A DNA stretch of 64,000 bases from Neotamlana laminarinivorans (GCF_020523925.1 NZ_JAJAPW010000007.1:1-64000); one strand, 5' to 3'. Shown: positions 18,560 to 27,811, counted from the stretch's first letter. A program made the numbers and translations. The notes: a model not told the origin generated them from the sequence alone.

Positions 18560-20957
18560 ATTTATTATCGCACTAATTTTTAGTGTGTCTGCTTTCTCTC
18601 AACAAAACGTTACCGGTGTGGTAACATTTCAAGAAAAACCTGTAAACGCCGTTAATGTTTACGATAAAGACTCCGGTTTATTAGCCATTACAGATGCCTC
18701 TGGAACTTTTAAATTTTCAACACATAAAATAAATTTAACTTTAGTGTTCTATGCTTCAGAATACGAAATAAAAGAAGTTATAATTAACTCCAAACAATCC
18801 AATAATTTAAAAATTGAACTATATAGTTTAGCCACCGAACTTTCCGAAGTTGTTGTAAATGCTAACAAACGTAAAGCGTTCGAACTAAAACGTTTAAACG
18901 ATGTTGAAGAAACCGCTATTTACGCTGGTAAGAAAACCGAAGTGGTTTTAATAGATCAATCTATGGCGAATTTAGCAAGCAATAATGCACGCCAAATTTA
19001 CAGTCAAGTAGCGGGCTTAAATATTTACCAAAACGACGATGCTGGTTTGCAATTAAATATTGGTGGTCGTGGCTTAGATCCAAACCGAACGGCTAATTTT
19101 AATACCAGACAAAACGGTTACGATATTAGTGCCGATGTTTTAGGTTACCCAGAAAGTTATTACTCGCCACCTGCAGAGGCTTTAAGCGAAATTCAAATTG
19201 TTCGTGGTGCGGCTTCGTTGCAATACGGAACACAATTTGGTGGTTTGGTTAATTTTAAATTTAAAGAACCGAACTCTTCAAAACCATTAGAGTTTATTAC
19301 TAGAAATACTTTAGGAAGTTTTGGCTTGTTTACAAATTTTACAAGTGTTAGCGGAACACAGAATAAATTAAGTTATTATACTTATGCAAATTATAAAAAA
19401 GGTGATGGGTTTAGACCAAATTCAGAGTTTGAATCTATAAACACTTTTACTCATTTAGGTTATCAACTTTCCGAAAAAACTAAAATTGAAGGCGAACTTA
19501 CTTATTTAAATTATTTGGCAAAACAAGCGGGCGGTTTAACCGATGATATGTTTTACAACAATCCTTATCAAAGTAATCGCGCTAGAAATTGGTTTAAAGT
19601 AGATTGGTTACTCTATAATTTAAAATTAGCCCACGAGTTTAATGCCAATACCAATTTTACGTTTAATTTTTTTGGATTGAATGCGTCGCGAAAAGCTTTG
19701 GGTTTTAGAACAAACCGTGTAAGTCAAGTAGACTCTGGTGAAGCGCGTGATTTAATTGTAGGCGATTTTAATAATTTCGGATTCGAGTCTAGATTACTAA
19801 GCAAGTACACAATTTTAAATAAAAATGCCACCTTTTTAATTGGAACTAAATTTTATAAAGCCAATAATTACCAAAGACAAGGTCCTGGGAGTGATGGTGC
19901 TGATGCTGATTTTAATTTTTATAATGATGATTTTCCTAATTACTCAGATCAATCGGAATTTGATTTGCCAAACTTTAATGTTTCTGTGTTTGGAGAAAAT
20001 ATTTTTTATGTAACCGATAAGTTTTCGGTAACACCAGGATTTAGATTTGAATATATTAAAACCGAAAGTGAAGGTTTTTACAAACAAATAAATACAGATG
20101 CTGCTGGAAATGTAATTTTTGAAGAAGATGTTGCAGATAATAGAAATTTTGAGCGCTCGTTTGTGTTATTGGGCATTGGGTTAAGTTATAAACCTAATAG
20201 TAGTTTAGAATTTTACGGAAACGTTTCGCAAAACTACCGTTCGGTTACATTTTCCGATATAAATATTGCGAATCCTGCTTTTTCAATAGATCCAGATATT
20301 ACAGATGAAGAAGGCTTTACAGCCGATTTAGGTATTCGTGGAAATTATAAAGGTTACGTATCTTACGATGCTGGTTTATTTTGTTTGTTTTACAACGGAA
20401 GAATTGGTTTTGTGCAAAAAGAAGCTGCCGATGGAAGTATAACAAGCCAACGTGGTAATGTTGGAGATGCTGTTATGTATGGCGTAGAGTCTTTATTCGA
20501 TTTTAATTTGAAAAAGATTTTAGGTTTGAATAATAATATTCAGCTTAATTATTTTATAAATACTTCAATAATTAATTCGGAGTACACCAGTTCGGAAGAA
20601 CCGGGAGTAGAAGGTAATAAAGTAGAATTTGTTCCCGATTTAAATTTAAAAACAGGTTTAAACGGTGGTTACAAAAACCTACTGGCAAGTATTCAATATA
20701 CCTATTTGGGGCAACAGTTTACAGATGCTACAAATGCAACGGCAGGAAGTATTAGTGGTGTTATTGGAGAAATACCAGCTTACGATATTTTAGACCTGTC
20801 GTTATCGTATAAATACAAAAAATTTAAGCTTGAAACAGGCGTAAATAATGTTTTAGATAATGCCTACTTTACAAGACGTGCAACCGGTTATCCGGGGCCG
20901 GGAATTATTCCTTCGGCGCCCAGAAATTGGTATGTTACTTTGCAAATTAAGCTTTAA
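18540..20957 (+). CDS. TonB-dependent receptor, FecA-like
   Basis: 805 residues. A signal peptide (ends near SAFSQ) is followed by a CarboxypepD-regulatory-like beta domain (about 22-95), a plug domain (about 110-225, with NIGGRGLDPNR and VRGAASLQYGTQFGGLVNF) and a 22-strand barrel ending NWYVTLQIKL. The plug and barrel resemble Fe(III)-dicitrate-type receptors. Such receptors import iron complexes or cofactors across the outer membrane using TonB energy. The ATG lies inside the end of the HTTM gene (20-base overlap). It overlaps the convergent imelysin by four bases. Confidence 0.92.
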   Translation: MTLKDFKFIIALIFSVSAFSQQNVTGVVTFQEKPVNAVNVYDKDSGLLAITDASGTFKFSTHKINLTLVFYASEYEIKEVIINSKQSNNLKIELYSLATELSEVVVNANKRKAFELKRLNDVEETAIYAGKKTEVVLIDQSMANLASNNARQIYSQVAGLNIYQNDDAGLQLNIGGRGLDPNRTANFNTRQNGYDISADVLGYPESYYSPPAEALSEIQIVRGAASLQYGTQFGGLVNFKFKEPNSSKPLEFITRNTLGSFGLFTNFTSVSGTQNKLSYYTYANYKKGDGFRPNSEFESINTFTHLGYQLSEKTKIEGELTYLNYLAKQAGGLTDDMFYNNPYQSNRARNWFKVDWLLYNLKLAHEFNANTNFTFNFFGLNASRKALGFRTNRVSQVDSGEARDLIVGDFNNFGFESRLLSKYTILNKNATFLIGTKFYKANNYQRQGPGSDGADADFNFYNDDFPNYSDQSEFDLPNFNVSVFGENIFYVTDKFSVTPGFRFEYIKTESEGFYKQINTDAAGNVIFEEDVADNRNFERSFVLLGIGLSYKPNSSLEFYGNVSQNYRSVTFSDINIANPAFSIDPDITDEEGFTADLGIRGNYKGYVSYDAGLFCLFYNGRIGFVQKEAADGSITSQRGNVGDAVMYGVESLFDFNLKKILGLNNNIQLNYFINTSIINSEYTSSEEPGVEGNKVEFVPDLNLKTGLNGGYKNLLASIQYTYLGQQFTDATNATAGSISGVIGEIPAYDILDLSLSYKYKKFKLETGVNNVLDNAYFTRRATGYPGPGIIPSAPRNWYVTLQIKL

Positions 20958-22021
20958 TCGCCATCATTATCGGTGGCAAGTACAGAAATAGATAAAGTAC
21001 TAGCACCATCAACCGAAAAATATACGACTAAAGTATAAAGTTCGTTGTATAGAAGTTCTACGTTTTCATCATTATTTAAAATAGCATCGTATAAACTAGA
21101 ATCTATATTATTTATATAAGTGAAAATGTTTGTGAAACTAGCATCAATATTATCCGATAGTTCTGTGTTACCTGCAATGTCGTCCACAATATTCGCGAAA
21201 TTAGCGCTACTTAAAGCATAGGCGTTTTGCACTTCTTCTAATTCGCTTTTAATTAAGTTTAGCGATTGTCCGCTGCGGTAAGCTTCTAAATCAGTTACAG
21301 TTGCACTGCTTGAGCTTTCCAAACCGCTTGGTTTTCCTAATTTGGTTACGCGAATAACATCAATAACATTAATAAGTTGGTTAAAGGCCAAACAACGTGC
21401 GTTTTCGGTACAGGATACATCGGTTAAATTAATAAATGTGTTTTTGTAATTAAGTTCCCAAAAATCAACTAAATTATTGGTTTGGTTTAAAACTTCTGTA
21501 GTAACGCCAAGCAAATAATCTACTCTAAAGGTGTCATTTTGTAAAAGGCTTAAAGCAGTTGCTTCATCTTGTTCGTTGTAAAGTAAATATTCCAAAGCAC
21601 CTAAACCTTTTGATACTGTACTTTTTGTACTAAAGTAAGTAGCATCGTAAGTTGTTTGTTCTTCAATGTTGGTTTCAATAACCGATGGTGTTACAGGAAA
21701 ATTGTAAATTATAATATCGTAAAACAAAGATTTTACTGCAAGCACGTTATATGGTCTTACTTTCGCAAAAGCTTCAGTGGTTGCTAGCCATTGGTTTTGT
21801 AGGCTAATAAAATTTTCTTTTGTTGGTGTTGTTTGAAACGTTTCAGATAAACTGACTTGTAATTCTACTTGAGCTTTAAATGTAGTAAGCGCAGGATAAA
21901 TATTTTCGTTGTAATAGTTGTTGTGAAATGTTGTAATTGCAGATTCTGAATTGTCATCATCTTTCTTACAGGCAATTACTAAAATAGCCAAGGCTAAAAT
22001 GCTGAAAATTAGTTTTTTCAT
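20954..22021 (-). CDS. Imelysin family lipoprotein (second, motif partly altered)
   Basis: 355 residues with lipobox ILVIACKK (Cys18). The helical two-repeat pattern of imelysins is clear (NQWLATTEAFAKVRPYNV in the first half, FSVDGASTLSISVLATDNDGD at the end). The GxHxxE motif becomes KGLGALEYLLYN near residue 143: Gly replaces His while Glu is kept. Only three bases separate it from the upstream di-heme oxidoreductase gene, so both are on one transcript. It probably works with that enzyme on iron or heme at the cell surface; this is inferred from the gene pairing. Confidence 0.9.
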   Translation of the reverse strand: MKKLIFSILALAILVIACKKDDDNSESAITTFHNNYYNENIYPALTTFKAQVELQVSLSETFQTTPTKENFISLQNQWLATTEAFAKVRPYNVLAVKSLFYDIIIYNFPVTPSVIETNIEEQTTYDATYFSTKSTVSKGLGALEYLLYNEQDEATALSLLQNDTFRVDYLLGVTTEVLNQTNNLVDFWELNYKNTFINLTDVSCTENARCLAFNQLINVIDVIRVTKLGKPSGLESSSSATVTDLEAYRSGQSLNLIKSELEEVQNAYALSSANFANIVDDIAGNTELSDNIDASFTNIFTYINNIDSSLYDAILNNDENVELLYNELYTLVVYFSVDGASTLSISVLATDNDGD

Positions 22022-22024
22022 TTT

Positions 22025-23434
22025 TTATAAAGAGTTTAGGAAGCTTAAAAGTTGTTCCCGTTCGGTTGCTGTTAAATTCATAAAATTGTTTTTTGATGTT
22101 TCGGCTTCACCACCGTGCCATAAAATAGCTTCTTCAATATTACGAGCTCTTCCATCGTGAAGTAAAAAGGTATGATCGTTTACAAGTTCAATCATGCCTA
22201 ATCCCCAAAGTGGTTGCGTACGCCACTCGTTACCTGTTGCTAAAAAATCGGCTCTATCATCGGCTAAATCGTCTCCCATATCGTGTAATAAAAAATCGGA
22301 ATATGGCCTAATTGTTACATTGTCTATAATTGGAACAATTTCAGATTGTCCGGTAACGTAATAATCGACATGGCAGTTTACACAAGCTAAATTTTTAAAA
22401 AGTTCTTTTCCTTTTAGCACATCGTAAGTATCGTAATCTCGTCTTACAGGTACAGAAATGCTACTCATATAAACCATCATTCGGCTAAGTTGGGTATCTG
22501 GAACTTCTACATCTTCACCTTCATTATTTCCATTTGGAATAGTAGAACAATCTACACCAGAAGGACAGTTTTCTTCAGGAAAAAGGGTAGTGGTTAATCC
22601 CATGTCTCCATTAAAAGCCCCAGAAACTTGCTGTGTTAATGTAGGTTGATTAGCCTTCCAGCCAAATTTCCCTAAAGTAGTTTTGTTTTCGGCAATATTC
22701 CAAACATAATTGGCTTTACCAGAAATGCCATCGCCATCGGTATCAAACTCGTCTTCATATTCTAAAATACTGGCATCGCTTAAAGCTTCAATAAAACCTA
22801 AACCAATAAGTTGTTGCCCAATTCTAGGTGATTGTTCTGCAGAAAGTGCTCCATAATTTGTGTTAATTACTGTGTATGTAGGTTTGCGTAATTCGTAAGT
22901 TGTGCCATCTGGATATGCTCCAGAAATATACTCGAAATTAACGGCTATATCGCCTTCGGCTTCAATGTTTAGGTTAGAAGCATCTTGTAGTTGATCGCCA
23001 TATGTAGCATGTGGTATTGGACCAGTTATAGGGTTGTTCCCCGAACTTAATCGCAGTAAAAAACCACTACTTGCAGCGCCAGTTTCTAGTATAGGTTCTC
23101 CACGACCATCGTTTAAGTGACACGTAGCACAAGCTCTAGCATTAAAAATAGGACCTAAACCGTCACGAGAAGTTGTTGAAGCTGGAGCTGAAACCCATGT
23201 TTGATTAAACATAGCGTTGCCAACTCCAAAGAATGCAGTTTCTAAGTCTGTTAAGTTGGGTATATTTGTGCCAAAAGCTTTATCTGCAGTAAAGCCTGTT
23301 ATTGAAAAATCTGAAACTAAATTTTCTTCATCAATTTCATAAGTTAAGTTTATATAATCTTGCTCGGTAAACTCATCATCTTGACAGGAGAAAACCAAAA
23401 TAGATACGCATAGCAACCAACTAATCTTTTTCAT
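22025..23434 (-). CDS. Di-heme oxidoreductase family protein (DUF1111)
   Basis: 469 residues. The signal peptide ends in a lipobox-like LVFSCQDD (Cys17). Two c-type heme sites are visible: ACATCHLNDGRGEP near residue 100 and ACVNCHVDYY near 355. The family hallmark YSDFLLHDMGDDLADDRADF and EWRTQPLWGLGMI (residues 385-425) follows. The family is also named thiol oxidoreductase with CxxC motifs. It is repeatedly found between imelysin genes and is thought to be tied to iron or heme uptake; the redox substrate is not known. Confidence 0.93.
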   Translation of the reverse strand: MKKISWLLCVSILVFSCQDDEFTEQDYINLTYEIDEENLVSDFSITGFTADKAFGTNIPNLTDLETAFFGVGNAMFNQTWVSAPASTTSRDGLGPIFNARACATCHLNDGRGEPILETGAASSGFLLRLSSGNNPITGPIPHATYGDQLQDASNLNIEAEGDIAVNFEYISGAYPDGTTYELRKPTYTVINTNYGALSAEQSPRIGQQLIGLGFIEALSDASILEYEDEFDTDGDGISGKANYVWNIAENKTTLGKFGWKANQPTLTQQVSGAFNGDMGLTTTLFPEENCPSGVDCSTIPNGNNEGEDVEVPDTQLSRMMVYMSSISVPVRRDYDTYDVLKGKELFKNLACVNCHVDYYVTGQSEIVPIIDNVTIRPYSDFLLHDMGDDLADDRADFLATGNEWRTQPLWGLGMIELVNDHTFLLHDGRARNIEEAILWHGGEAETSKNNFMNLTATEREQLLSFLNSL

Positions 23435-23449
23435 CTACATTTTTTTTGG

Positions 23450-23499
23450 CAAATTTATAAAATAACTAAAGTCTCAATAAAAATATTGAGACTTTAGTT
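23450..23499 (-). promoter_or_regulatory. -7 element and 15-bp inverted repeat upstream of the di-heme gene
   Basis: On the minus strand TAAATTTG (plus-strand 23450-23457) fits the -7 consensus, 16 bases before the di-heme start codon. Just upstream is a perfect 15-bp inverted repeat, AACTAAAGTCTCAAT / ATTGAGACTTTAGTT (23464-23478 and 23485-23499), loop six bases. It may terminate transcripts of the upstream imelysin or serve as an operator. Confidence 0.5.
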
Positions 23500-23541
23500 T
23501 ATAATAATATGTTGTTTTAATATAGTGCAGTAATGCTTATA

Positions 23542-24753
23542 TTATTGAATTGTAATACTAACACCTAAAGCGGTAGCAGCTTCAGAAATAGCTGTACTTT
23601 GTGTAATTAAAGCAGAAGCTAAATCGCCAGCAGGCCCTCCAGATTCTAAAGTTTCTTCGCTAATTATTTCGTCGAAGTTTTTACCTAAACCTAATAAGGT
23701 ATCTAACTTATCTAAAGTATCGTTTGCATCGGCTTCTAAATTTGAAGCTGTGTCACCAGATACTAAATCAATTAAAGAAGTACCCGAAACAGTAGTTCCG
23801 CTTTCTGTTGTGTAACTACCAACAATTACGTTGTTAATTCCGTTTACGTTTGCCCACATATCTTGGTTAGTGTTATCAGAGAAACAAGAATGTTCGTTTT
23901 CTTGACCTTCATCAATAGCAGGGTAAATACGCTCTTGAGCAACCTCACCGTTAGAAATAAAACCAATACCATTTAATATGTTTGTTAACGCTGTATCTTC
24001 ATCTAAAGCTAAAAATGTTGTACGGTAAGAACCTCCAGATGCCCAAGTTGTGTTTAAATCGCTTAAATCGTTTACTAATAAATCGGTAACAATTTTTAAG
24101 TAAGTCGCTCTACGATCTGCAAAATCAGCAGTTGTATAATCTGTATATGCTCTTTCTCCAGAAACAGAATAATCGGTTTGAAAATTAGTTGTGTTAATAT
24201 TATAATCTTGCCCCCAAAGTAAGAACTCGATGGCGTGCCATCCTGTTGAAATGTTTTCAGGAATATCGTCACCCTCATTTGCTCCAATAATATTTGCTTC
24301 TGTTAACTCGAAAGAGTCATCACCAATTAAACCGTTATTTACTAAGGTGTGTGTCGTGCTATCGTAAACGTAATCAATATAACCTTCATCTAAAGGCCAT
24401 GCGTTAATGCGTCCTTCTGTTCCTAATAAATCTTCGTTATCAATTGGTCCGTTAGCTTCCCTAAAAGCTTCTGTTTGTCCGTAAAAATCACGAGCATATA
24501 ACCAAGCATCTTGTGCTGCTACAAAAGTAGTTTCATTAGGGTCTGCAAGAAAAGCATCAATGGCAGTTTGCATATCTACAGCAGTGTTGTATGAATCTGA
24601 ATAGTTTGCAGAAACAATTTCTGCATAAGTTTCTATAAAGTCGGCAACGTCTGCAGTTTCTTCTGTTCCACCTCCATTGTCATCACTAGAACATGATGCA
24701 AAAACTAATGTAATAACCAATAAAAAAATTTGGTAAGTTGATTTCAATTTCAT
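23542..24753 (-). CDS. Imelysin family lipoprotein (canonical GxHxxE)
   Basis: 403 residues with lipobox VFASCSSDD (Cys20). It keeps the full imelysin metal motif: TGWHAIEFLLWGQDY near residue 172 (GxHxxE). Other family signatures are AAQDAWLYARDFYGQTEAF near residue 82 and RIYPAIDEGQENEHSCFSDN near 265, which match insulin-cleaving/iron-regulated IrpA-type members. It is therefore the most likely true iron or heme binder of the three imelysins here. It has its own promoter with a strong upstream palindrome. The hairpin between it and the di-heme gene may uncouple the two. Confidence 0.93.
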   Translation of the reverse strand: MKLKSTYQIFLLVITLVFASCSSDDNGGGTEETADVADFIETYAEIVSANYSDSYNTAVDMQTAIDAFLADPNETTFVAAQDAWLYARDFYGQTEAFREANGPIDNEDLLGTEGRINAWPLDEGYIDYVYDSTTHTLVNNGLIGDDSFELTEANIIGANEGDDIPENISTGWHAIEFLLWGQDYNINTTNFQTDYSVSGERAYTDYTTADFADRRATYLKIVTDLLVNDLSDLNTTWASGGSYRTTFLALDEDTALTNILNGIGFISNGEVAQERIYPAIDEGQENEHSCFSDNTNQDMWANVNGINNVIVGSYTTESGTTVSGTSLIDLVSGDTASNLEADANDTLDKLDTLLGLGKNFDEIISEETLESGGPAGDLASALITQSTAISEAATALGVSITIQ

Positions 24754-24792
24754 TTTATCAATTTGTATTTAGACTTATTTTAAATAATAGTG

Positions 24793-24848
24793 CAAATATA
24801 TTTGCTTTTTGCTTAAAACAAAATTTATTTAGAATAAATCTTAATAAA
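24793..24848 (-). promoter_or_regulatory. Imelysin promoter with upstream 25-base imperfect palindrome
   Basis: Read on the minus strand: TTTG (plus-strand 24819-24822), 18-base spacer, TATATTTG (24793-24800). Immediately upstream of the -33 element lies an imperfect palindrome, TTTATTTAGA...TCTTAATAAA (24824-24848, about 20 of 25 positions symmetric). Position and symmetry fit an operator; an iron-dependent regulator is a guess from the regulated genes. Confidence 0.55.
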
Positions 24849-24859
24849 AAGTTAATGGG

Positions 24860-24890
24860 TTTGTGTAATAAAATTCTTTAAGTATTTTTT
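24860..24890 (+). promoter_or_regulatory. Likely promoter of the second beta-barrel receptor
   Basis: TTTG at 24860-24863, a 19-base spacer and TATTTTTT at 24883-24890 (one mismatch to TAnnTTTG). It lies about 66 bases before the TTG start codon of the receptor and 12 bases from the palindrome of the divergent imelysin promoter. Confidence 0.45.
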
Positions 24891-24955
24891 AACAGATTGA
24901 AATTAAACCATGTAAAATAATTACAGTCTTAAAATAAACCAACCAAACAACTACA

Positions 24956-27697
24956 TTGAAAAAAATATTCATTTTGCTTGCATTGAGCTTTTCTGCTACC
25001 ATGTTTGCACAAAAATTTATGCTCGAAGGTATTGTAAAAGATAAAGATTCTCTTACCCTAGAAGCCGCTACCGTTTATTTACAAAGTATTTCTGATAGCA
25101 TTCCTATTGCCTATGGCATTACAAATAGAGAAGGTAAATTTTCGTTACAAGTAAATACTTATGAGGATACTAAGGCAATTTTTAATATAGCTTATATGGG
25201 ATATAAGCCTTACAGTAAGACAATTGCTGTGCCTAAAAGTGATTATTTAAATTTAGGAACGCTTGTTTTAGAAGATCAAGCTGAGGCTTTAACCGCTATA
25301 TCCATAATAGCTAAAGCACCACCTGTGGTTATTAAAAAAGATACGATTGAATATAATGCTGACAGTTTTAAAAGCTTGCCAAACGACAAAGCCGAAGATT
25401 TACTAAAAAAACTTCCAGGTGTAGAAATTGATGCCGATGGTTTAATAACAGTAAATGGTGTTGAAGTTGAAGCTATAAATGTTGATGGTATGCCATTTTT
25501 TGGTGAAAAAAACGGAGAAATAGCTTTAAAAAACCTGCCAAGTGGTGTAATAAGTAAAGTACAGGTTACCGATTTTAAAACCAACATGCAAAAATTTACA
25601 GGAGAAGAATCTGATTCTGGTACAAAAGAAATTAACTTTAAAATTAAAAAAGGAAAAAATCGAGCCATGTTTGGCGATATTAAAGTAGGCGCAGGAACAG
25701 ATAATAAGTACCAAGGCAACGCTAATATTTTTCAAGTTGTAGATGGTAAACAACTAGGTGTTATTGCTGGTACTAATAATATTAACATGTCTAGAGGTTT
25801 TAGTGCTTTACCTAATACCAGTGCGAGTACCGGATATTTAGAATCCGATTTTGTTGGCGCCAATTATAGTAAAGGTAAATGGAACGAAAATAGAATAAAC
25901 TCCAATTACAACTACACAGCTCAAGACCGCGAAACAGCTCAAAAAAGTTATAGAGAAAATTTTTTACCAGATTTAAATTACATAACCGAATCTGAAAGTA
26001 CAGGTTATAACGAATCCGATAGCCATAAAGCTAAAGCCGATTTGCAAAAAATTATAAACCCAAAATATAAATCATCTAAGCAAAGGTTAAAAATATCTAA
26101 CGAAACAAATTTTAATTTAGCAAATACCATTTCGGGCAGTCAAAGTGCGAGTACATCGTCGTATAGCGATGGTGAGTTAGTTAGCGATTATACATCCAGA
26201 AACCAAACAGAAGCTTCAAATTATAATATTCAAAATAATTTTGATGTAACAGCATCGCAAGGTCATGGTAATTATTTTAATATAGGTGTAAATACTAATT
26301 TTAGTAAATCTAATAGCGATGTAAATAGTTATTCTGAAAACATTTTGTACAACACCGATGAAACCATTATTCAAGATCAAGAAAAGAATAACGAAAATAA
26401 AAGCAGTAACATAAATGTAAATACAATTTTAGTAAAAGAAATTTTTGAAGATTTTAAAATTATACCAAGATATTCAGCAACTGTAAACACATCAAAAACA
26501 GAAAATTTTATTTATGATTTTAATGAAGATTTACAAACTTACAGCGATTTTAATGAAAACATAAGTACTAATAGTAAATACATTACAACAACTTTAAAAC
26601 CTTCGCTAAAATTACGATATGATGTTAGTGATTTTAGATTTGAAATAGAAGGCGCTCACACAACAACCTACAGAGATTATAAAGATGAACTTATTGAAGC
26701 TAGAAATTTTAAAAGAGGCTTTAAATATTTAACTTATAGCGGCAGAATTCGTTATCGCGACGAAAAAGGTTATAAACGCATAACTTTAGACTATAACCAA
26801 GGTGTAAATTTACCTTCGGTTAGCCAATTACAACCCGTAGAAGATGTTAGTAATATTACCCACATTCGCGTTGGTAATCCCGATTTAGAGCCACAAATAA
26901 ATCATAATATTAGGTTTCGTTATCAAAACGATATTGCATTTCATAACATAAATGTATCAGGCGATGCACGAGCCGAATTTACACAAGACAAAATTTTAAA
27001 CTCAACCATTACCAATTCCGATTTAAATAAATATACCACGTATACCAATTTAAACGGCGATTACTATTTACGCGGTAATGCATCAGTTTCAAAATCATAT
27101 TTCAATAAAAAAACAAATTTTAATCTTAACGGAAGCTTAATGGCGAGTTTCGATAATAGTTTGTCTTTGCAAAACGGATTAAAGTTTACTGCACAAACAA
27201 TAACCATTCGCCCTAGAATATCACTTAATTGTTTGTATAACGACATTATAGATGTAAACACAAGTTACAGCTATTCAACAATTAAAAGTGTTTACGATAC
27301 CGATAGTTTTAGCGATAACAATTACTTTATTCAAAATTTACAGTTTAATTCTTCCATATTTTTTATTAAAAATGTGTTATTCGTTACCAATAAAGTGTCC
27401 TACAGATATAATAGTCAAGTAGGAAACGAATACGATGCCGATGCTATTTTTTGGAATGCTGGTGTAGGAGCCGAACTTATTGAAAATAAAGCCACAGTAA
27501 CCTTGGTTGGTTACGATGTTTTAGGGAAAAATAATGGTTATAGGCGTTCGGTAACAGATACTTACATTCAAGATGTTGAAAATCGTATTTTAGAGCAATA
27601 TTTTATGCTGAATTTTACCTATAAATTTGGAAGTTTCGCCGGTCAAAAAATGAGCGGATTTAATTCTAACAAAGGAAGACGTGGTGGTAGAGGTTAA
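24956..27697 (+). CDS. Outer-membrane beta-barrel protein, TonB-receptor-like
   Basis: 913 residues, starting at TTG 24956 (the only start giving a proper signal peptide, KKIFILLALSFSATMFAQ). A CarboxypepD-regulatory-like domain (about 22-105) is followed by a plug-like region (IEYNADSFKSLPNDKAEDLLKKLPG, INVDGMPFFGEKNG) and an OMP_b-brl_3-type barrel. The C-terminus is a Gly/Arg-rich RRGGRG. This class of TonB-linked barrel is common in the phylum; the ligand is unknown. It is divergent from the imelysin gene with only 202 bases between them, so it may belong to the same response. Confidence 0.88.
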   Translation: MKKIFILLALSFSATMFAQKFMLEGIVKDKDSLTLEAATVYLQSISDSIPIAYGITNREGKFSLQVNTYEDTKAIFNIAYMGYKPYSKTIAVPKSDYLNLGTLVLEDQAEALTAISIIAKAPPVVIKKDTIEYNADSFKSLPNDKAEDLLKKLPGVEIDADGLITVNGVEVEAINVDGMPFFGEKNGEIALKNLPSGVISKVQVTDFKTNMQKFTGEESDSGTKEINFKIKKGKNRAMFGDIKVGAGTDNKYQGNANIFQVVDGKQLGVIAGTNNINMSRGFSALPNTSASTGYLESDFVGANYSKGKWNENRINSNYNYTAQDRETAQKSYRENFLPDLNYITESESTGYNESDSHKAKADLQKIINPKYKSSKQRLKISNETNFNLANTISGSQSASTSSYSDGELVSDYTSRNQTEASNYNIQNNFDVTASQGHGNYFNIGVNTNFSKSNSDVNSYSENILYNTDETIIQDQEKNNENKSSNINVNTILVKEIFEDFKIIPRYSATVNTSKTENFIYDFNEDLQTYSDFNENISTNSKYITTTLKPSLKLRYDVSDFRFEIEGAHTTTYRDYKDELIEARNFKRGFKYLTYSGRIRYRDEKGYKRITLDYNQGVNLPSVSQLQPVEDVSNITHIRVGNPDLEPQINHNIRFRYQNDIAFHNINVSGDARAEFTQDKILNSTITNSDLNKYTTYTNLNGDYYLRGNASVSKSYFNKKTNFNLNGSLMASFDNSLSLQNGLKFTAQTITIRPRISLNCLYNDIIDVNTSYSYSTIKSVYDTDSFSDNNYFIQNLQFNSSIFFIKNVLFVTNKVSYRYNSQVGNEYDADAIFWNAGVGAELIENKATVTLVGYDVLGKNNGYRRSVTDTYIQDVENRILEQYFMLNFTYKFGSFAGQKMSGFNSNKGRRGGRG

Positions 27698-27778
27698 CCA
27701 TCATTAACATATGGTATTTAAATTAAAGTCTTAACATTAAATTTAGAATCAAATTAAAAAATGAAGCTATAAATTATG

Positions 27779-27808
27779 TATATTTGCACGCAATTATAAC
27801 GTAATTGC
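27779..27808 (+). promoter_or_regulatory. guaB -7 element followed by an inverted repeat
   Basis: TATATTTG at 27779-27786 fits the -7 consensus. Three bases further is a perfect 7-bp inverted repeat, GCAATTA (27790-27796) and TAATTGC (27802-27808) around TAACG, ending three bases before the guaB ATG. It would form a hairpin at the very start of the transcript or be an operator. Confidence 0.55.
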
Positions 27809-27811
27809 AAC

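Noticed and set aside
20954-20957. Possible frameshift at the junction of the TonB receptor and imelysin
   Set aside because: The genes are convergent and both stop codons are intact; the four-base overlap is an ordinary tail-to-tail arrangement.
25276-25719. 147-codon frame on the minus strand inside the barrel receptor gene
   Set aside because: It is antisense to a well supported receptor and has no family features.
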